64,000 nt of DNA, from the NCBI GenBank assembly GCA_027483605.1, contig JAIXUE010000042.1, forward strand, positions 46,089 through 110,088, given 5' to 3'. Both the position numbers and the translations under genes were made by a program. The notes beneath the pieces were generated by a model, which saw only the letters and a list, made by a program, of their open reading frames with translations, did not search any database and was not told the DNA's origin. Numbering within the stretch: the stretch's first letter is position 1; each line of letters begins with the position of its first letter. Source of the DNA: Cryomorphaceae bacterium. GTDB taxonomy: Bacteria > Bacteroidota > Bacteroidia > Flavobacteriales_D > Crocinitomicaceae. Positions 22,782 through 32,313 of the stretch are shown here, piece after piece.

Positions 22782-24116
22782 TTAAAGTTGTTTTTCAGAT
22801 TCATTAAAGGTAATGCCAAATTGCTCGAGTTCGGTGAGAATTGGCGCATATATTTGCTGACTCACTGGTAAAGTCACCCCGCGTTCAAGGATGGTGTTGT
22901 TCAATATCAACTTTGCTGCAATCGCTACGGGCAGGCCAACCGTATTAGACATCGCAGTGTAGCGTTCATCCTGACCTTCTACGACCATTGAACTTGTGAT
23001 GCAATAACGCTTGTTATCTTTGGAATAAATCAGTTCATGATACATCACTATCATGTCTTTATCGCCAGGCGAGAGCTGCCATTTTTCAACTAATATTTTT
23101 TGCAACAAAACAGCCGGACTGGCATTTTCAATGCCAAATGATTCTTGATCGCTGAAGAGGCCTAGAAAGGCAAATAAATCAAAAAGATCTTTGCGCTGTT
23201 TGACCAATTTCAAGAACTTCTCCTCTACGCTTACCCCGGTTTCAAAGGGCAGAAAAGCATTCAGAAACTGACGCGGCGTAAGCTGTGCTGAACCCTTCAT
23301 GATGTAGGCGTCGTCGGTCATGCCTAGCTGAACAAAAACATCCCAGGCTTCACAGTAGGGTGGTCTGCGGAGTGTGCCACGAAAAATAGTCGGGACGTTA
23401 TGAATGTGGTACGTTTCCAAATAATTCAAGGAATCTCTGTTCACGTATCCTTCAAATTGTCCATAGCCCTCAATTTCAATTTGATCGAGTCGTTGAAATA
23501 AACGGTGATACGGCAAATACTTGAGCTCGTTCCTTTCGCGGTAACAAGCTGCTGAGCCTTGACCGGCGAGTACCACATTTCTCGGATTCCAAGTGAATTT
23601 GTAATGCCAGGGGTTGGTGTCAGATGCTGGCGCAATAAGGCCGCCACAATAAGATTTAAAAGATTCGAGTTTGCCTCCAATTGCTTTAATGTGGTCTAGA
23701 ATGCGCATAGCGCTCATGTGGTCTATGCCAGGATCAACACCGATTTCATTCATGATGACGATTCCGGCCTCTTTTGCTTGTGCATCTAAAGCGCGCATTT
23801 CAGCAGAAATATAAGATGGTGTGATGAGGTGTTTTTGTAGGGCGATACAATCTTTAGCTACTTCGACATGATAAACTGCTGGCAACATAGAGATTACTAA
23901 ATCTGCTTGTGCAATATAAGGTCGTCTTTGATCGGCGTCTAGTGCGTTGAATGAATGAGCCGTTGCATTTGGATGTCCAGCCAATTTAGCCAAAGTGAGC
24001 TCGAGGTTCTGATCGACGACATCTAGATGCCAAGCTGCGGTGCTACTGTGATCGAGTAAGTATTTGATAAGGGTGGAGGCCGACAAACCTGCACCTAATA
24101 GTAAGATCTTTTTCAT
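22782..24116 (-). CDS. Saccharopine dehydrogenase family protein
   Basis: 444-residue NAD(P)-dependent oxidoreductase. The N-terminal Rossmann fold starts at once (KKILLLGAGLSASTLIKYLL), and the Sacchrp_dh_C catalytic region follows (EIGVDPGIDHMSAMRILDHI, then FKSYCGGLIAPASDTNPWHYKFTWNPRNVV). This GG.APA..NPW.YK pattern is the saccharopine reductase/lysine-forming class, which acts in lysine catabolism or related amine metabolism. The ATG at 24116 begins the Rossmann motif; an open frame 30 codons longer has no match and covers the candidate promoter. DUF3467 follows without a gap. Confidence 0.9.
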   Translation of the reverse strand: MKKILLLGAGLSASTLIKYLLDHSSTAAWHLDVVDQNLELTLAKLAGHPNATAHSFNALDADQRRPYIAQADLVISMLPAVYHVEVAKDCIALQKHLITPSYISAEMRALDAQAKEAGIVIMNEIGVDPGIDHMSAMRILDHIKAIGGKLESFKSYCGGLIAPASDTNPWHYKFTWNPRNVVLAGQGSAACYRERNELKYLPYHRLFQRLDQIEIEGYGQFEGYVNRDSLNYLETYHIHNVPTIFRGTLRRPPYCEAWDVFVQLGMTDDAYIMKGSAQLTPRQFLNAFLPFETGVSVEEKFLKLVKQRKDLFDLFAFLGLFSDQESFGIENASPAVLLQKILVEKWQLSPGDKDMIVMYHELIYSKDNKRYCITSSMVVEGQDERYTAMSNTVGLPVAIAAKLILNNTILERGVTLPVSQQIYAPILTELEQFGITFNESEKQL

Positions 24117-24132
24117 GCTTGATAGAGTAAAG

Positions 24133-24140
24133 CAAATGTA
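24133..24140 (-). promoter_or_regulatory. Candidate -7 element of the saccharopine dehydrogenase-like gene
   Basis: TACATTTG on the minus strand, 16 bases before the ATG. The nearest upstream TTG is 25 bases away, slightly beyond the consensus range. Confidence 0.4.
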
Positions 24141-24145
24141 GAAAA

Positions 24146-25090
24146 CTATCGGGAATTGTTGCGCGCAATCATAAATAATAATGGTACGTGCCACCTCGCT
24201 GCCCATGCGCTTTCGTCATGGCCCGTTCCCTGCACGATTGCCTCTAAAAAACGCGGATTATTCGCATCGTAACCCACACTGGCTAAGGTTGTGAGTAAGA
24301 GCTTGTGGTATGGTTCATAAGAAGCATCTAAGGTTTCTGTCCCACGGTCTACATATAGAAAATGTTGTCGGTCGGCTTTAAGTTTCTTCTCCAAATAAAT
24401 ATTGAAAGGCACCACAAGCGCCTCCACCATTCCTTCTTCAAACATGCCGTAATTGATCATCGGTGTGTGAATAGACAAGCAAGCTGCTCCACCAAATAAC
24501 TTTGGTTTTTCACAAAGTGCGTAGAGAGAGATCAGGCCGCCCATGCTGGAACCCATCACCATGCGGTCCTTTGTCTTCTTTCCAACATTAAATTGATTCT
24601 CTACAAAAGGAACCAACGTTTGTTCTATCCAATTCAGATAAGCGTCGGCCTTGAGCTCTCCATTCCAGAGTTTTTCCATTAGTAAGCTACGGTAAGACTC
24701 CGGCATGTAAGCCGCTACAGCTTGCGGAAAAAATTCGGCATAGCGATTGGGGGGGTCATTGTGGATACCGACCACAATAAAAGGATCATGTGTATAGCTC
24801 GCCAAAGTGGTAGCAACCCCTTCGTCGATTTTCCATTCCTTTTTATTCCAAGTTTGGGTGCTGTCAAAGAGCATTTGTCCGTCGTGCAAGTAAAGTGTTT
24901 TGATATGTTTGAGGCCCTTAACACCCGATGGCACATAGATATCTACCGTTCGCTCACTTTTTCCAAATGGTAGTGAAAAGCGGAAAACATCGCCACCCAC
25001 TACATTTATTTGCGGAGAAATTGATTGACTCCGGACATTTATCACGACAAAGAAAGCGGAGTATAAAATGGTAAAATAAAATCGCAACAT
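24146..25090 (-). CDS. Exported alpha/beta hydrolase, esterase D/enterochelin esterase type
   Basis: 314-residue hydrolase with an N-terminal signal peptide (LRFYFTILYSAFFVVINVRS). The putative-esterase family pattern is clear: RTVDIYVPSGV, YLHDGQMLFD, then the nucleophile elbow GSSMGG with S182 and a C-terminal histidine in GTGHDESAW near residue 293. Relatives cleave esters of siderophores, acylated sugars or S-formylglutathione. The aromatic and DGQ-containing N-terminal part resembles the enterochelin esterase side of the family. Divergent from ccsBA by 75 bases. The substrate cannot be told from the sequence. Confidence 0.85.
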   Translation of the reverse strand: MLRFYFTILYSAFFVVINVRSQSISPQINVVGGDVFRFSLPFGKSERTVDIYVPSGVKGLKHIKTLYLHDGQMLFDSTQTWNKKEWKIDEGVATTLASYTHDPFIVVGIHNDPPNRYAEFFPQAVAAYMPESYRSLLMEKLWNGELKADAYLNWIEQTLVPFVENQFNVGKKTKDRMVMGSSMGGLISLYALCEKPKLFGGAACLSIHTPMINYGMFEEGMVEALVVPFNIYLEKKLKADRQHFLYVDRGTETLDASYEPYHKLLLTTLASVGYDANNPRFLEAIVQGTGHDESAWAARWHVPLLFMIARNNSR

Positions 25091-25141
25091 CTTTTTTTGA
25101 CAAGATTAAGGTCTTTAGATGAATGTTGCGCATACATTGGC

Positions 25142-25149
25142 TATTTTTG
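25142..25149 (+). promoter_or_regulatory. Candidate -7 element for ccsBA
   Basis: TATTTTTG, 16 bases before the ATG at 25166. It lies inside a longer upstream open frame and supports the shorter start. Confidence 0.35.
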
Positions 25150-25165
25150 TGGAAAAATTCCTCGG

Positions 25166-28100
25166 ATGGACAAACTCCTCTCATCACTTTTTTCCATGCG
25201 CTGGGCAAGCGTCGGACTGATTGCCTTCTTAGTAGCTATTGGCGCCGCCACCTTTATTGAGTCTATACACGGTATTCAGGCTGCAAAGATTAGCATTTAT
25301 AATGCACTTTGGTTTGAAGGTTTGTTGCTTTACCTCACGCTTGCATTAGTGTCCAATATTTTTCGCTATAAAATGTTTAGCCGTGAAAAAATCGCTATGC
25401 TTAGCTTTCACCTTTCTTTTATTGTGATTTTAGCTGGCGCGGCCGTTACGCGTTACATCAGTTTTGAAGGACAAATGGTAATCCGCGAAGGCGCGAGCAG
25501 TAACTTTATTTACACTGCAGATCCTTACGTTTTAATCAACGCACAAGACATCACCGTTGCAAAAGGCGCTACTACCTTACAAGCTTGGAAAACCTACCTC
25601 AGCGAGTTTACCAACAATAATTTTGAGTACCAAACTAATATTGGCAAAAAAGAAATTAGCGTCCGCTACATCGACTTCAAATCTGACCGAATTGATTCGC
25701 TGCAAGTCAATCAAAAGTTTAAAGAAAGTGCGTTGGAGCTTGTCACAGAAGGTAAGCGTTCCAACTTTTTAGTAGAAGACGATGTATTCATGGTAGGGCA
25801 AACGCCATTTTATTATTCAAGCGCCCGCCCTAACGCGCCAAATCAGGCTCCCGGAATTTACCTCCACCACAAAGATGGAAAAACCTGGGTTTACCCGAGT
25901 GTTGCACTGAAGTCTTTACCCATGCGTGAAATGGAAAAAGTACGCGCCAGCGGACAGCCGCCAGCTGATAGCCTATATCAAAATTACGCCTTAAATACTT
26001 GGTCTGAGTTTACACCATTTTCACTTTATTTAGTTGGTGACCAACAAGTTGTATACAAAAGATACATTCCTCATGCCAAAAAAGTTTTGGTCAAAGCAGC
26101 CAAGAAAAATACAGGTAAAGACTACTTAACCGTCGAATTGAACGATGGGAAAGCCACTAAAAAAGTGCGTTTAGAGGGCGGAAAAGGTCAGTTTCCAAAA
26201 CCAGAGCGCTTTGCCATGAACGGTGTAGTGTATCAGTTGGAATACGGCTCTATTCAAAAAAATATTCCTTTTAACGTACAGTGCCGCGACTTCAGGCTTG
26301 ATAAATATCCGGGTTCCAATTCGCCGTCATCTTTCGAAAGTGAACTGACCATCGATGACCCCCGAAATAAAGTCAAATTAAACCGCCGCGTATTTATGAA
26401 CAATGTCATTGACTACGATGGCTATCGTTTTTTTCAATCATCCTATGAATTGGATAATCCGAACACACCCGAAAACGAGGAAGGCACCGTACTAAGTGTC
26501 AACCACGATTCACTCGGAACCAATATTACTTATATTGGTTATTTACTAATGGCCCTCGCCATGATTTTATCCTTGTTTGCTCCGGCTGGTCGCTTTACTT
26601 TCCTTGCTGAACAACTCCAAAAGGTCAAGGCAAAAAAAGCAAGTCTGGGTATCATTGTATTGCTTTTATCGAGCAACCTTCTTGCCCAGCACCAGCATCA
26701 GCACAAAGCGAAGCCTGTTCACCATGAAATCTCTTCTGAACACGCCGATGAGCTCTCCTCCTTGTTGGTCCAGGATTACGAAGGCCGTATTGTGCCGTTT
26801 CATACCCTTGCAGACCAACTCACGCGCAAGCTGACGCACAGCAATAAATACAAAGAACTCAACGCAGTTCAGTTTATCTTGAGCCTGCACATGTACCCGT
26901 CTTATTGGGTCTCTCAGCCCATTATTCAGGTGCCAAGAAGTTTAAGAGATGCGCTGAAACTTAAAGAATTTGAAAGCATTATGTCTTTGAGTTCTAAAGA
27001 TTCTGAATTCAAATGGATGGCACAATACCAAGCGGCGCATCAAAAATTAGAGTCTAAGCGCAATGAATTCGACAAAAAACTCATCAAGCTCAATGAAAAA
27101 TATGAAGTAGCCAACAATATCTTTATGTGGCAGTTCATGCGCGTCATTCCCGCCAAAAACGACCCCAACAACACTTGGTTTGTGCCGCTGAGCATGGAAC
27201 TCGGCCAAAAAGATACGCTCTCATCTAAGTTATTCGTCAATTACTTGGCAGCGGTCCACGATGGCGGACAGCGCCATACCTTTGGCGAAGCCACCGATGT
27301 ACTCAAAACTTTTAAAAAATTCCAAAGGAAGGCAGGTAAGGCTGTTGCACCCACTGAACGCGTGGTCAAGCTAGAGATCAGCTACAACAAAATGGAAATC
27401 TTCAAGCACTCTTACCAACTATATCTTTTAAGCGGTTTCTTGCTACTTGTCGTTTTTTTCATTGGCATCTTTTTTAGATCTGAAGAAGCCCTCAATAGGC
27501 TCAAATGGCCAAAACGCATCTTGATAGCCATTAGTATCATTACTTTCGTTTACCACGGTGTTGGACTCGGCCTGCGTTGGGCCATTTCCGGCCACGCACC
27601 TTGGAGCAACGGCTACGAAGCCATTGTCTTTATCGGTTGGGTAACCATGATTGCCGGTTTTGTATTTGCCAAGAAGAACCAAGTGGTTTTGGCTGGCGCT
27701 GCTGTTCTCGCAGCCCTTATGCTCTGGGTTACCGAAATGAACCTCATGGATCCTGAAATTACGCCACTTGTACCGGTACTTAAATCTTATTGGCTCATGA
27801 TCCACGTAGCTATTATTACGGGTAGCTACGGATTTTTGGGCTTGGCTTGCATCCTCGGCCTGATCAACCTGATGCTGTATCTTTTACAATCCGAAAAATC
27901 CGCCGGACTTGTCAGACTCAACATTCAAGAAATCACTTACATTTCCGAAATGACCATGACTGTTGGGCTCTACATGCTCACCATCGGCACCTTCTTAGGC
28001 GGCGTTTGGGCCAACGAATCTTGGGGACGCTACTGGGGCTGGGATCCTAAAGAAACTTGGGCGCTTGTCTCGGTGTTGGTTTATGCAGTTATCTTACACT

Positions 28101-28360
28101 TCAGAATGATACCAGGCTTACAAGGACGCTTCTTATTCAATGCGCTCGCCTTCTGGGGTTACTCTGCAATTCTCTTCACGTTCTTTGGTGTCAATTTCAT
28201 GTTGGTAGGCCTACACAGTTATGCACAAGGTGAGGGCTTAGGCCATTTCCCTACTTGGCTCATTTACCTCATCGCTGCGTTTGCATTACTGACAACATTA
28301 GCTGCTCTGCGCAACAAACAAATTGAAAAGAAGCAAAAAGACGCGCTGCTCAATTCATGA
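25166..28360 (+). CDS. ccsBA: Fused cytochrome c biogenesis protein CcsBA (ResB-CcsA)
   Basis: 1064-residue fusion of the two System II cytochrome c synthase subunits. It exports haem across the inner membrane and attaches it to apocytochromes outside. The ResB-like half has membrane segments near residues 13-30, 50-65 and 72-92, then a large periplasmic domain (ITYIGYLLMALAMILS closes this half near 455-470). A periplasmic linker follows, and the CcsA half starts near residue 750. The haem-handling WWD motif (WGRYWGWDPKE) lies near residue 955. The fusion is usual in Bacteroidota and Campylobacterota. The start was set at the ATG of MDKLLSSLFSMRWAS. The downstream rluA-type gene overlaps by 4 bases (ATGA). 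Confidence 0.93.
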   Translation: MDKLLSSLFSMRWASVGLIAFLVAIGAATFIESIHGIQAAKISIYNALWFEGLLLYLTLALVSNIFRYKMFSREKIAMLSFHLSFIVILAGAAVTRYISFEGQMVIREGASSNFIYTADPYVLINAQDITVAKGATTLQAWKTYLSEFTNNNFEYQTNIGKKEISVRYIDFKSDRIDSLQVNQKFKESALELVTEGKRSNFLVEDDVFMVGQTPFYYSSARPNAPNQAPGIYLHHKDGKTWVYPSVALKSLPMREMEKVRASGQPPADSLYQNYALNTWSEFTPFSLYLVGDQQVVYKRYIPHAKKVLVKAAKKNTGKDYLTVELNDGKATKKVRLEGGKGQFPKPERFAMNGVVYQLEYGSIQKNIPFNVQCRDFRLDKYPGSNSPSSFESELTIDDPRNKVKLNRRVFMNNVIDYDGYRFFQSSYELDNPNTPENEEGTVLSVNHDSLGTNITYIGYLLMALAMILSLFAPAGRFTFLAEQLQKVKAKKASLGIIVLLLSSNLLAQHQHQHKAKPVHHEISSEHADELSSLLVQDYEGRIVPFHTLADQLTRKLTHSNKYKELNAVQFILSLHMYPSYWVSQPIIQVPRSLRDALKLKEFESIMSLSSKDSEFKWMAQYQAAHQKLESKRNEFDKKLIKLNEKYEVANNIFMWQFMRVIPAKNDPNNTWFVPLSMELGQKDTLSSKLFVNYLAAVHDGGQRHTFGEATDVLKTFKKFQRKAGKAVAPTERVVKLEISYNKMEIFKHSYQLYLLSGFLLLVVFFIGIFFRSEEALNRLKWPKRILIAISIITFVYHGVGLGLRWAISGHAPWSNGYEAIVFIGWVTMIAGFVFAKKNQVVLAGAAVLAALMLWVTEMNLMDPEITPLVPVLKSYWLMIHVAIITGSYGFLGLACILGLINLMLYLLQSEKSAGLVRLNIQEITYISEMTMTVGLYMLTIGTFLGGVWANESWGRYWGWDPKETWALVSVLVYAVILHFRMIPGLQGRFLFNALAFWGYSAILFTFFGVNFMLVGLHSYAQGEGLGHFPTWLIYLIAAFALLTTLAALRNKQIEKKQKDALLNS

Positions 28361-29037
28361 TTTCCGAACGCATCCTCTACGAAGACAACCATGCCATTGT
28401 CGTCAACAAATTACCTTCCGAACTGACGCAAGGTGACAAAACTGGCGACACCATTCTTCCCGATGTCATCAAAGCGTATCTCAAAGAAAAATACCAGAAA
28501 CCCGGGAATGTTTTCTTGGGTGTGGTGCATCGCCTCGATCGCCCTACCAGCGGCGCATTGGTCTTTGCGCGCACCAGCAAAGCGCTCGAGCGGCTCAACA
28601 CACAGTTTCGAGACAAAGAGACCAATAAAATCTACTGGGCCATCGTGGGGCAAAAACCAGCTCAAAGCAGCGGTTCATTGGTACATTTCTTGAAAAAAAA
28701 TGAAGCTCAGAACAAAAGTTATGTTGTCCCTGAAAGTACACCCGGAGCCAAAAAAGCAGTTCTGCATTACCGTCAAATAGCTGCCTCTGAGCGCTATTTT
28801 TTGTTAGAAATTGAACTCGAGACTGGGCGCCATCACCAAATCAGGTGTCAGCTCGCCAGTATGGGTTGCATCATAAAAGGAGACCTCAAATACGGAGATA
28901 AACGCTCCAACCCCGACGGTTCCATTTGTCTGCATGCCCGAAAGCTCAGTTTTGAACACCCTACCACCAAAGAACGCATCGCGGTTGTGGCTCCACTCCC
29001 CAAACTTGGCATTTGGGCAGCTTTCAATCAAGATTAG
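28357..29037 (+). CDS. RluA family pseudouridine synthase
   Basis: 226-residue RNA uridine isomerase of the RluA class. The catalytic motif HRLDRPTSG contains the nucleophile D61, and the second motif (LETGRHHQIRCQLASMGCIIKGD) and the C-terminal LHARKLSFEHP segment are complete. There is no S4 RNA-binding domain and the protein is short, as in the single-domain Bacteroidota paralogues; the target site in rRNA or tRNA cannot be told. Translation is probably coupled to ccsBA through the 4-base overlap, and the 3' end overlaps the convergent sugar transferase by 4 bases. Confidence 0.93.
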   Translation: MISERILYEDNHAIVVNKLPSELTQGDKTGDTILPDVIKAYLKEKYQKPGNVFLGVVHRLDRPTSGALVFARTSKALERLNTQFRDKETNKIYWAIVGQKPAQSSGSLVHFLKKNEAQNKSYVVPESTPGAKKAVLHYRQIAASERYFLLEIELETGRHHQIRCQLASMGCIIKGDLKYGDKRSNPDGSICLHARKLSFEHPTTKERIAVVAPLPKLGIWAAFNQD

Positions 29038-29624
29038 AATCCTAGAATTTTTTTTGCCGTAAGACCAATGATTTTCAAGTCTTGTATCAAACCTGGCTGG
29101 CTAAGATAACGCTGATTAATTGTGATTTTTGCAGGCATGATTTCTTCAATGTAGGCTTTCTGCGGATCTGCGGCAGTAGCCAAAATTTCGTTTTCATGAA
29201 AATAAGCAAGACTGGCATAATCAGTGATGCCAGGCTTAACGGATAAAATTTTGCGCTGCTCCTCCGTATACATTTGAACATAAAATGGCACCTCGGGGCG
29301 CGGACCAACAATACTCATGTCGCCAATAATGACATTGACAAACTGCGGAAATTCATCTAGCTTGAAACGACGTATAAAATAACCAGTTCGCGTGATGCGC
29401 GGATCTCTGTTGCCAATGGTAATTTGACTCCCCTTGTCTGCATTAGGACGCATGGATCTGAATTTGAGCAGCTTGAATACTTTGCCATTTTTACCCACCC
29501 GTTCTTGTGTGTAAAATACACCGCCGCCAGACTCAAGCGAAATGGCAAGCATAAGCAGCAAACCAATGGGCAAGAAAACCACAAGGATTAAAAAAGAAAT
29601 GCAAATGTCAAAAGTTCTTTTCAT
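29034..29624 (-). CDS. Sugar transferase (undecaprenyl-phosphate glycosyl-1-phosphate transferase type)
   Basis: 196-residue monotopic phosphoglycosyl transferase, which starts lipid-linked glycan synthesis by moving a sugar phosphate to undecaprenyl phosphate. The N-terminal membrane helix (FDICISFLILVVFLPIGLLLMLAI) is followed by the family core: SGGGVFYTQERVGKNGKVF, FRSMRPNAD, RRFKLDEFPQFVNVIIGDMS and VGPRPEVP with the catalytic DE pair in KLDEFPQ. It is short because it lacks the N-terminal four-helix domain of WbaP-type enzymes. The ATG at 29624 starts the family homology; the open frame continues 34 codons upstream across the promoter. Confidence 0.93.
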   Translation of the reverse strand: MKRTFDICISFLILVVFLPIGLLLMLAISLESGGGVFYTQERVGKNGKVFKLLKFRSMRPNADKGSQITIGNRDPRITRTGYFIRRFKLDEFPQFVNVIIGDMSIVGPRPEVPFYVQMYTEEQRKILSVKPGITDYASLAYFHENEILATAADPQKAYIEEIMPAKITINQRYLSQPGLIQDLKIIGLTAKKILGF

Positions 29625-29636
29625 TGTATCTTCGTA

Positions 29637-29669
29637 CAAAGCTAAACAAAACTTAAGTTGCTCGAGCAA
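29637..29669 (-). promoter_or_regulatory. Candidate promoter of the sugar transferase gene
   Basis: TTG (29667-29669), a 22-base spacer and TAGCTTTG (29637-29644) on the minus strand fit the consensus; the ATG follows 12 bases later. Confidence 0.45.
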
Positions 29670-29708
29670 TTCAAATACCAAGACGCCCTGCTTGCCGCTG
29701 ATTTTCGG

Positions 29709-29975
29709 ATGCAGACTTTTGCGCAATTGAAAAAAGACCTTGAAAGGGCGCAGTGTGCAGTTACCCTCAGTCCAGACAACTTTATCACCGAATTGGCAAG
29801 ACTTCTCAAAGAGCTAAGCCTTGAGAAAAGAGCACAATTACTCTATTTAATCGACCTGCCTGAAAACAATAACAGCATTGTTTCCTCTCCCAATTACTAT
29901 GATAGCCTCGCCGAACAGATCATTCACCGCGAAGCACTCAAAGTTTTTTGGCGCGCTAAGTTTTCAAGTACCTAA
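29709..29975 (+). CDS. Small conserved-type protein of unknown function
   Basis: 88 residues from the ATG at 29709; a TTG start at 29658 would give 105 residues but overlaps the divergent promoter. The protein is helical and charged with no signal peptide or membrane segment. The pattern LSPDNFITELARLLKELSLEKRAQLLYLIDLPEN followed by a conserved-looking LAEQIIHREALKVFWR tail recalls small Bacteroidota proteins of about 90 residues encoded near housekeeping genes, but I do not recognise a named family. It stands alone between the sugar transferase (divergent) and dnaN, 97 bases before the latter. Function unknown. Confidence 0.65.
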   Translation: MQTFAQLKKDLERAQCAVTLSPDNFITELARLLKELSLEKRAQLLYLIDLPENNNSIVSSPNYYDSLAEQIIHREALKVFWRAKFSST

Positions 29976-30046
29976 AAGCTGTTGAAACTCTTTTTAAAAT
30001 GTTCATATCTCAGACTGAAAACAAGAAGTCATTTCATTCGAAATGT

Positions 30047-30054
30047 TAACTTTG
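30047..30054 (+). promoter_or_regulatory. Candidate -7 element for dnaN
   Basis: TAACTTTG ends 18 bases before the dnaN ATG. No TTG at the standard distance. Confidence 0.4.
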
Positions 30055-30072
30055 TAATTCAAATTTTTTGTC

Positions 30073-31191
30073 ATGAATTTCATTGCCTCGAGCACTACCC
30101 TATTGCGTCACCTCCAAAGTATTTCAGGAGTTTTGAATACCAGCAATACACTGCCTATTCTCGATAACTTTCTTTTCGAAATTACCGATGGTTTACTCAC
30201 CGTTTCTATCTCGGATTTAGAAACCACCATGATGACCAAACTCGAGGTACAATCTGAACAAAATGGCAAAATTGCTATTCCTGCTAAGTTACTGCTCGAC
30301 GTGCTCAAAAACTTGCCAGACCAACCTTGTACTTTCAAAGTCAACCCGAGCAATTTCCAAATAGAAATCGCCTACGACAACGGAAAGTCGCGTATGGTCG
30401 GATTCAACGGCGAAGAATTCCCTAAAGTTCCTGAACTCGCCAACAAAAGCGCCATCAAGCTTTCTGGCGCAGTCTTGTCCAAAGCAATCAACAAAACACT
30501 TTTTGCCACTGGCAACGACGACCTCCGCCCCGTAATGAGCGGTGTATTTTGCCAGTTCGCAGGTTCTGAGATCACTTTTGTAGCAACCGATGCACACAAA
30601 CTTGTACGCTACAAAAGAACCGACGCTGAGGCGAGCGGAAGCTCTGCTTTTATTTTGCCTAAAAAGCCACTGAACCTCCTCAAGTCTAACTTGCGCGGAG
30701 ACGAAGAAATCCTCATGGAATACAACGAATCCAATGCTGTTTTCACATTTGCTGACCTGGTGTTGGTATGTCGCTTGATCGATGGGAAATACCCTAATTA
30801 CGAAGCAGTTATACCGAAAGAAAACCCGAACGTGCTCACCATAGACCGCGCACAGTTCCTGTCTTCAATCAAACGCGTTTCTATTTTCTCGAACAAAACT
30901 ACCCACCAAATCCGCCTCAAATTAGTAGGTTCTGAGCTTTCACTATTTGCCGAAGACATCGACTTCGCAAACGAAGCCACAGAAAGACTCACGTGTAACT
31001 ACGATGGCGACGACCTAGAAATTGGTTTCAACTCGCGCTTTTTACTCGAAATGCTCGCCAACCTAGACGCAGACGAAATCAAGCTTTCCATGAGTGAGCC
31101 TAGCCGTGCTGGCTTACTTACTCCTGCAACCCAAGACAACGCCCACGAAGACATCCTCATGCTCGTGATGCCCGTTATGCTGAACCGTTAA
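30073..31191 (+). CDS. dnaN: DNA polymerase III subunit beta (sliding clamp)
   Basis: Ring-shaped processivity clamp of the replicase, 372 residues, three repeated domains. The family N-terminus (LLRHLQSISGVLNTSNTLPIL) is present, as are the domain-two segment FCQFAGSEITFVATDAHKLVRY and a C-terminus (NAHEDILMLVMPVMLNR) close to the usual VMPMRL ending that forms the partner-binding groove. dnaA and the origin are not adjacent here, as in many Bacteroidota. rlmN follows after 5 bases. Confidence 0.97.
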   Translation: MNFIASSTTLLRHLQSISGVLNTSNTLPILDNFLFEITDGLLTVSISDLETTMMTKLEVQSEQNGKIAIPAKLLLDVLKNLPDQPCTFKVNPSNFQIEIAYDNGKSRMVGFNGEEFPKVPELANKSAIKLSGAVLSKAINKTLFATGNDDLRPVMSGVFCQFAGSEITFVATDAHKLVRYKRTDAEASGSSAFILPKKPLNLLKSNLRGDEEILMEYNESNAVFTFADLVLVCRLIDGKYPNYEAVIPKENPNVLTIDRAQFLSSIKRVSIFSNKTTHQIRLKLVGSELSLFAEDIDFANEATERLTCNYDGDDLEIGFNSRFLLEMLANLDADEIKLSMSEPSRAGLLTPATQDNAHEDILMLVMPVMLNR

Positions 31192-31196
31192 TTTTC

Positions 31197-32270
31197 ATGT
31201 CGACAACACTGACCAATATTCGCAACCTCTCTCTAGAGGAACTCAAAACGAGTTTTACCGAATTTGGCGAGAAACCCTTCAGAGCCAAACAAGTTTGGGA
31301 ATGGCTGTGGCAGAAAAATGCACACTCTTTTGAGCTCATGAGCAACCTTAGCTTAGGTTTTCGCGCGTGGCTCAAAGCACACTACTACATCGATCACATC
31401 ACCCTGCAAGACCAACAAGTCAGTAAAGACCGCACCATTAAAAGTGCCTTTACCATAGACGATGGCAAAGTTATAGAAGGCGTCCTGATTCCCACGAGCT
31501 CTCGCATGACCGCCTGCATCTCTTCACAGGTAGGCTGTAGTTTATCTTGCCAGTTTTGCGCAACCGGAAGACTCAAACTTTTGCGCAACCTCAGTGCAGG
31601 CGAAATCGTTGATCAAGTCGTATACCTACAACAACAAGCCCAACAACACTACCAACAAAACCTCAGCAATATAGTCTACATGGGTATGGGAGAGCCCTTG
31701 CTCAACTACAAAAACGTCTTGCTTTCCATTGACCGCCTTTGCAGCCCAGATGGCCTCGGAATTTCACCGCGACGCATCACGGTTTCTACCGCTGGTATCG
31801 CCAAAATGATCACCAAACTCGGCGACGACAACGTCAAATTCAATTTAGCGCTCTCTTTGCATGCCGCAAATGACCTCAAGCGCAATCAAATCATGGAAAT
31901 CAACGAAAGCAACAACCTCGAAACACTTTCAGAGGCGTTGCAATATTTTCATGAAAAAACAGGTTCTAGAGTCACATTTGAATACATCATTTTCAAAGAT
32001 TTCAACGACGAGCTCACCGATGCGCGCGAGCTCGCCAACTTTGCCAAATGCGTTCCTTGCAAGATCAATATCATCGAATACAACCCCATAGACGACGGCA
32101 TCTATCAACAAGCCGATCCGCGCAAAGTAGAAGCTTTTGCCCAATACCTTGAGTCCCTGAACCTCATCGTCAATGTGCGCCGCAGCCGTGGCAAAGACAT
32201 CGATGCAGCCTGTGGTCAACTCGCTAACAAGAACAAGGCCATCGCTGCTGAAGAGCGAGCACTTAAGTAA
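31197..32270 (+). CDS. rlmN: Dual-specificity 23S rRNA/tRNA adenine C2-methyltransferase RlmN
   Basis: Radical SAM enzyme that methylates C2 of A2503 in 23S rRNA and A37 in some tRNAs. 357 residues. The 4Fe-4S cluster motif CSLSCQFC has cysteines 114, 118 and 121, and the methyl-carrying C-terminal cysteine lies near residue 339 (DIDAACGQL). The N-terminal accessory domain (FRAKQVWEWLWQK) and the GMGEPLLNY SAM motif are intact, so it is RlmN and not Cfr by its motif context. It starts 5 bases after dnaN. Confidence 0.96.
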   Translation: MSTTLTNIRNLSLEELKTSFTEFGEKPFRAKQVWEWLWQKNAHSFELMSNLSLGFRAWLKAHYYIDHITLQDQQVSKDRTIKSAFTIDDGKVIEGVLIPTSSRMTACISSQVGCSLSCQFCATGRLKLLRNLSAGEIVDQVVYLQQQAQQHYQQNLSNIVYMGMGEPLLNYKNVLLSIDRLCSPDGLGISPRRITVSTAGIAKMITKLGDDNVKFNLALSLHAANDLKRNQIMEINESNNLETLSEALQYFHEKTGSRVTFEYIIFKDFNDELTDARELANFAKCVPCKINIIEYNPIDDGIYQQADPRKVEAFAQYLESLNLIVNVRRSRGKDIDAACGQLANKNKAIAAEERALK

Positions 32271-32313
32271 CAATCTGACATTTTTTTCGTCTTCACTACG
32301 TAATTTCGACGCT

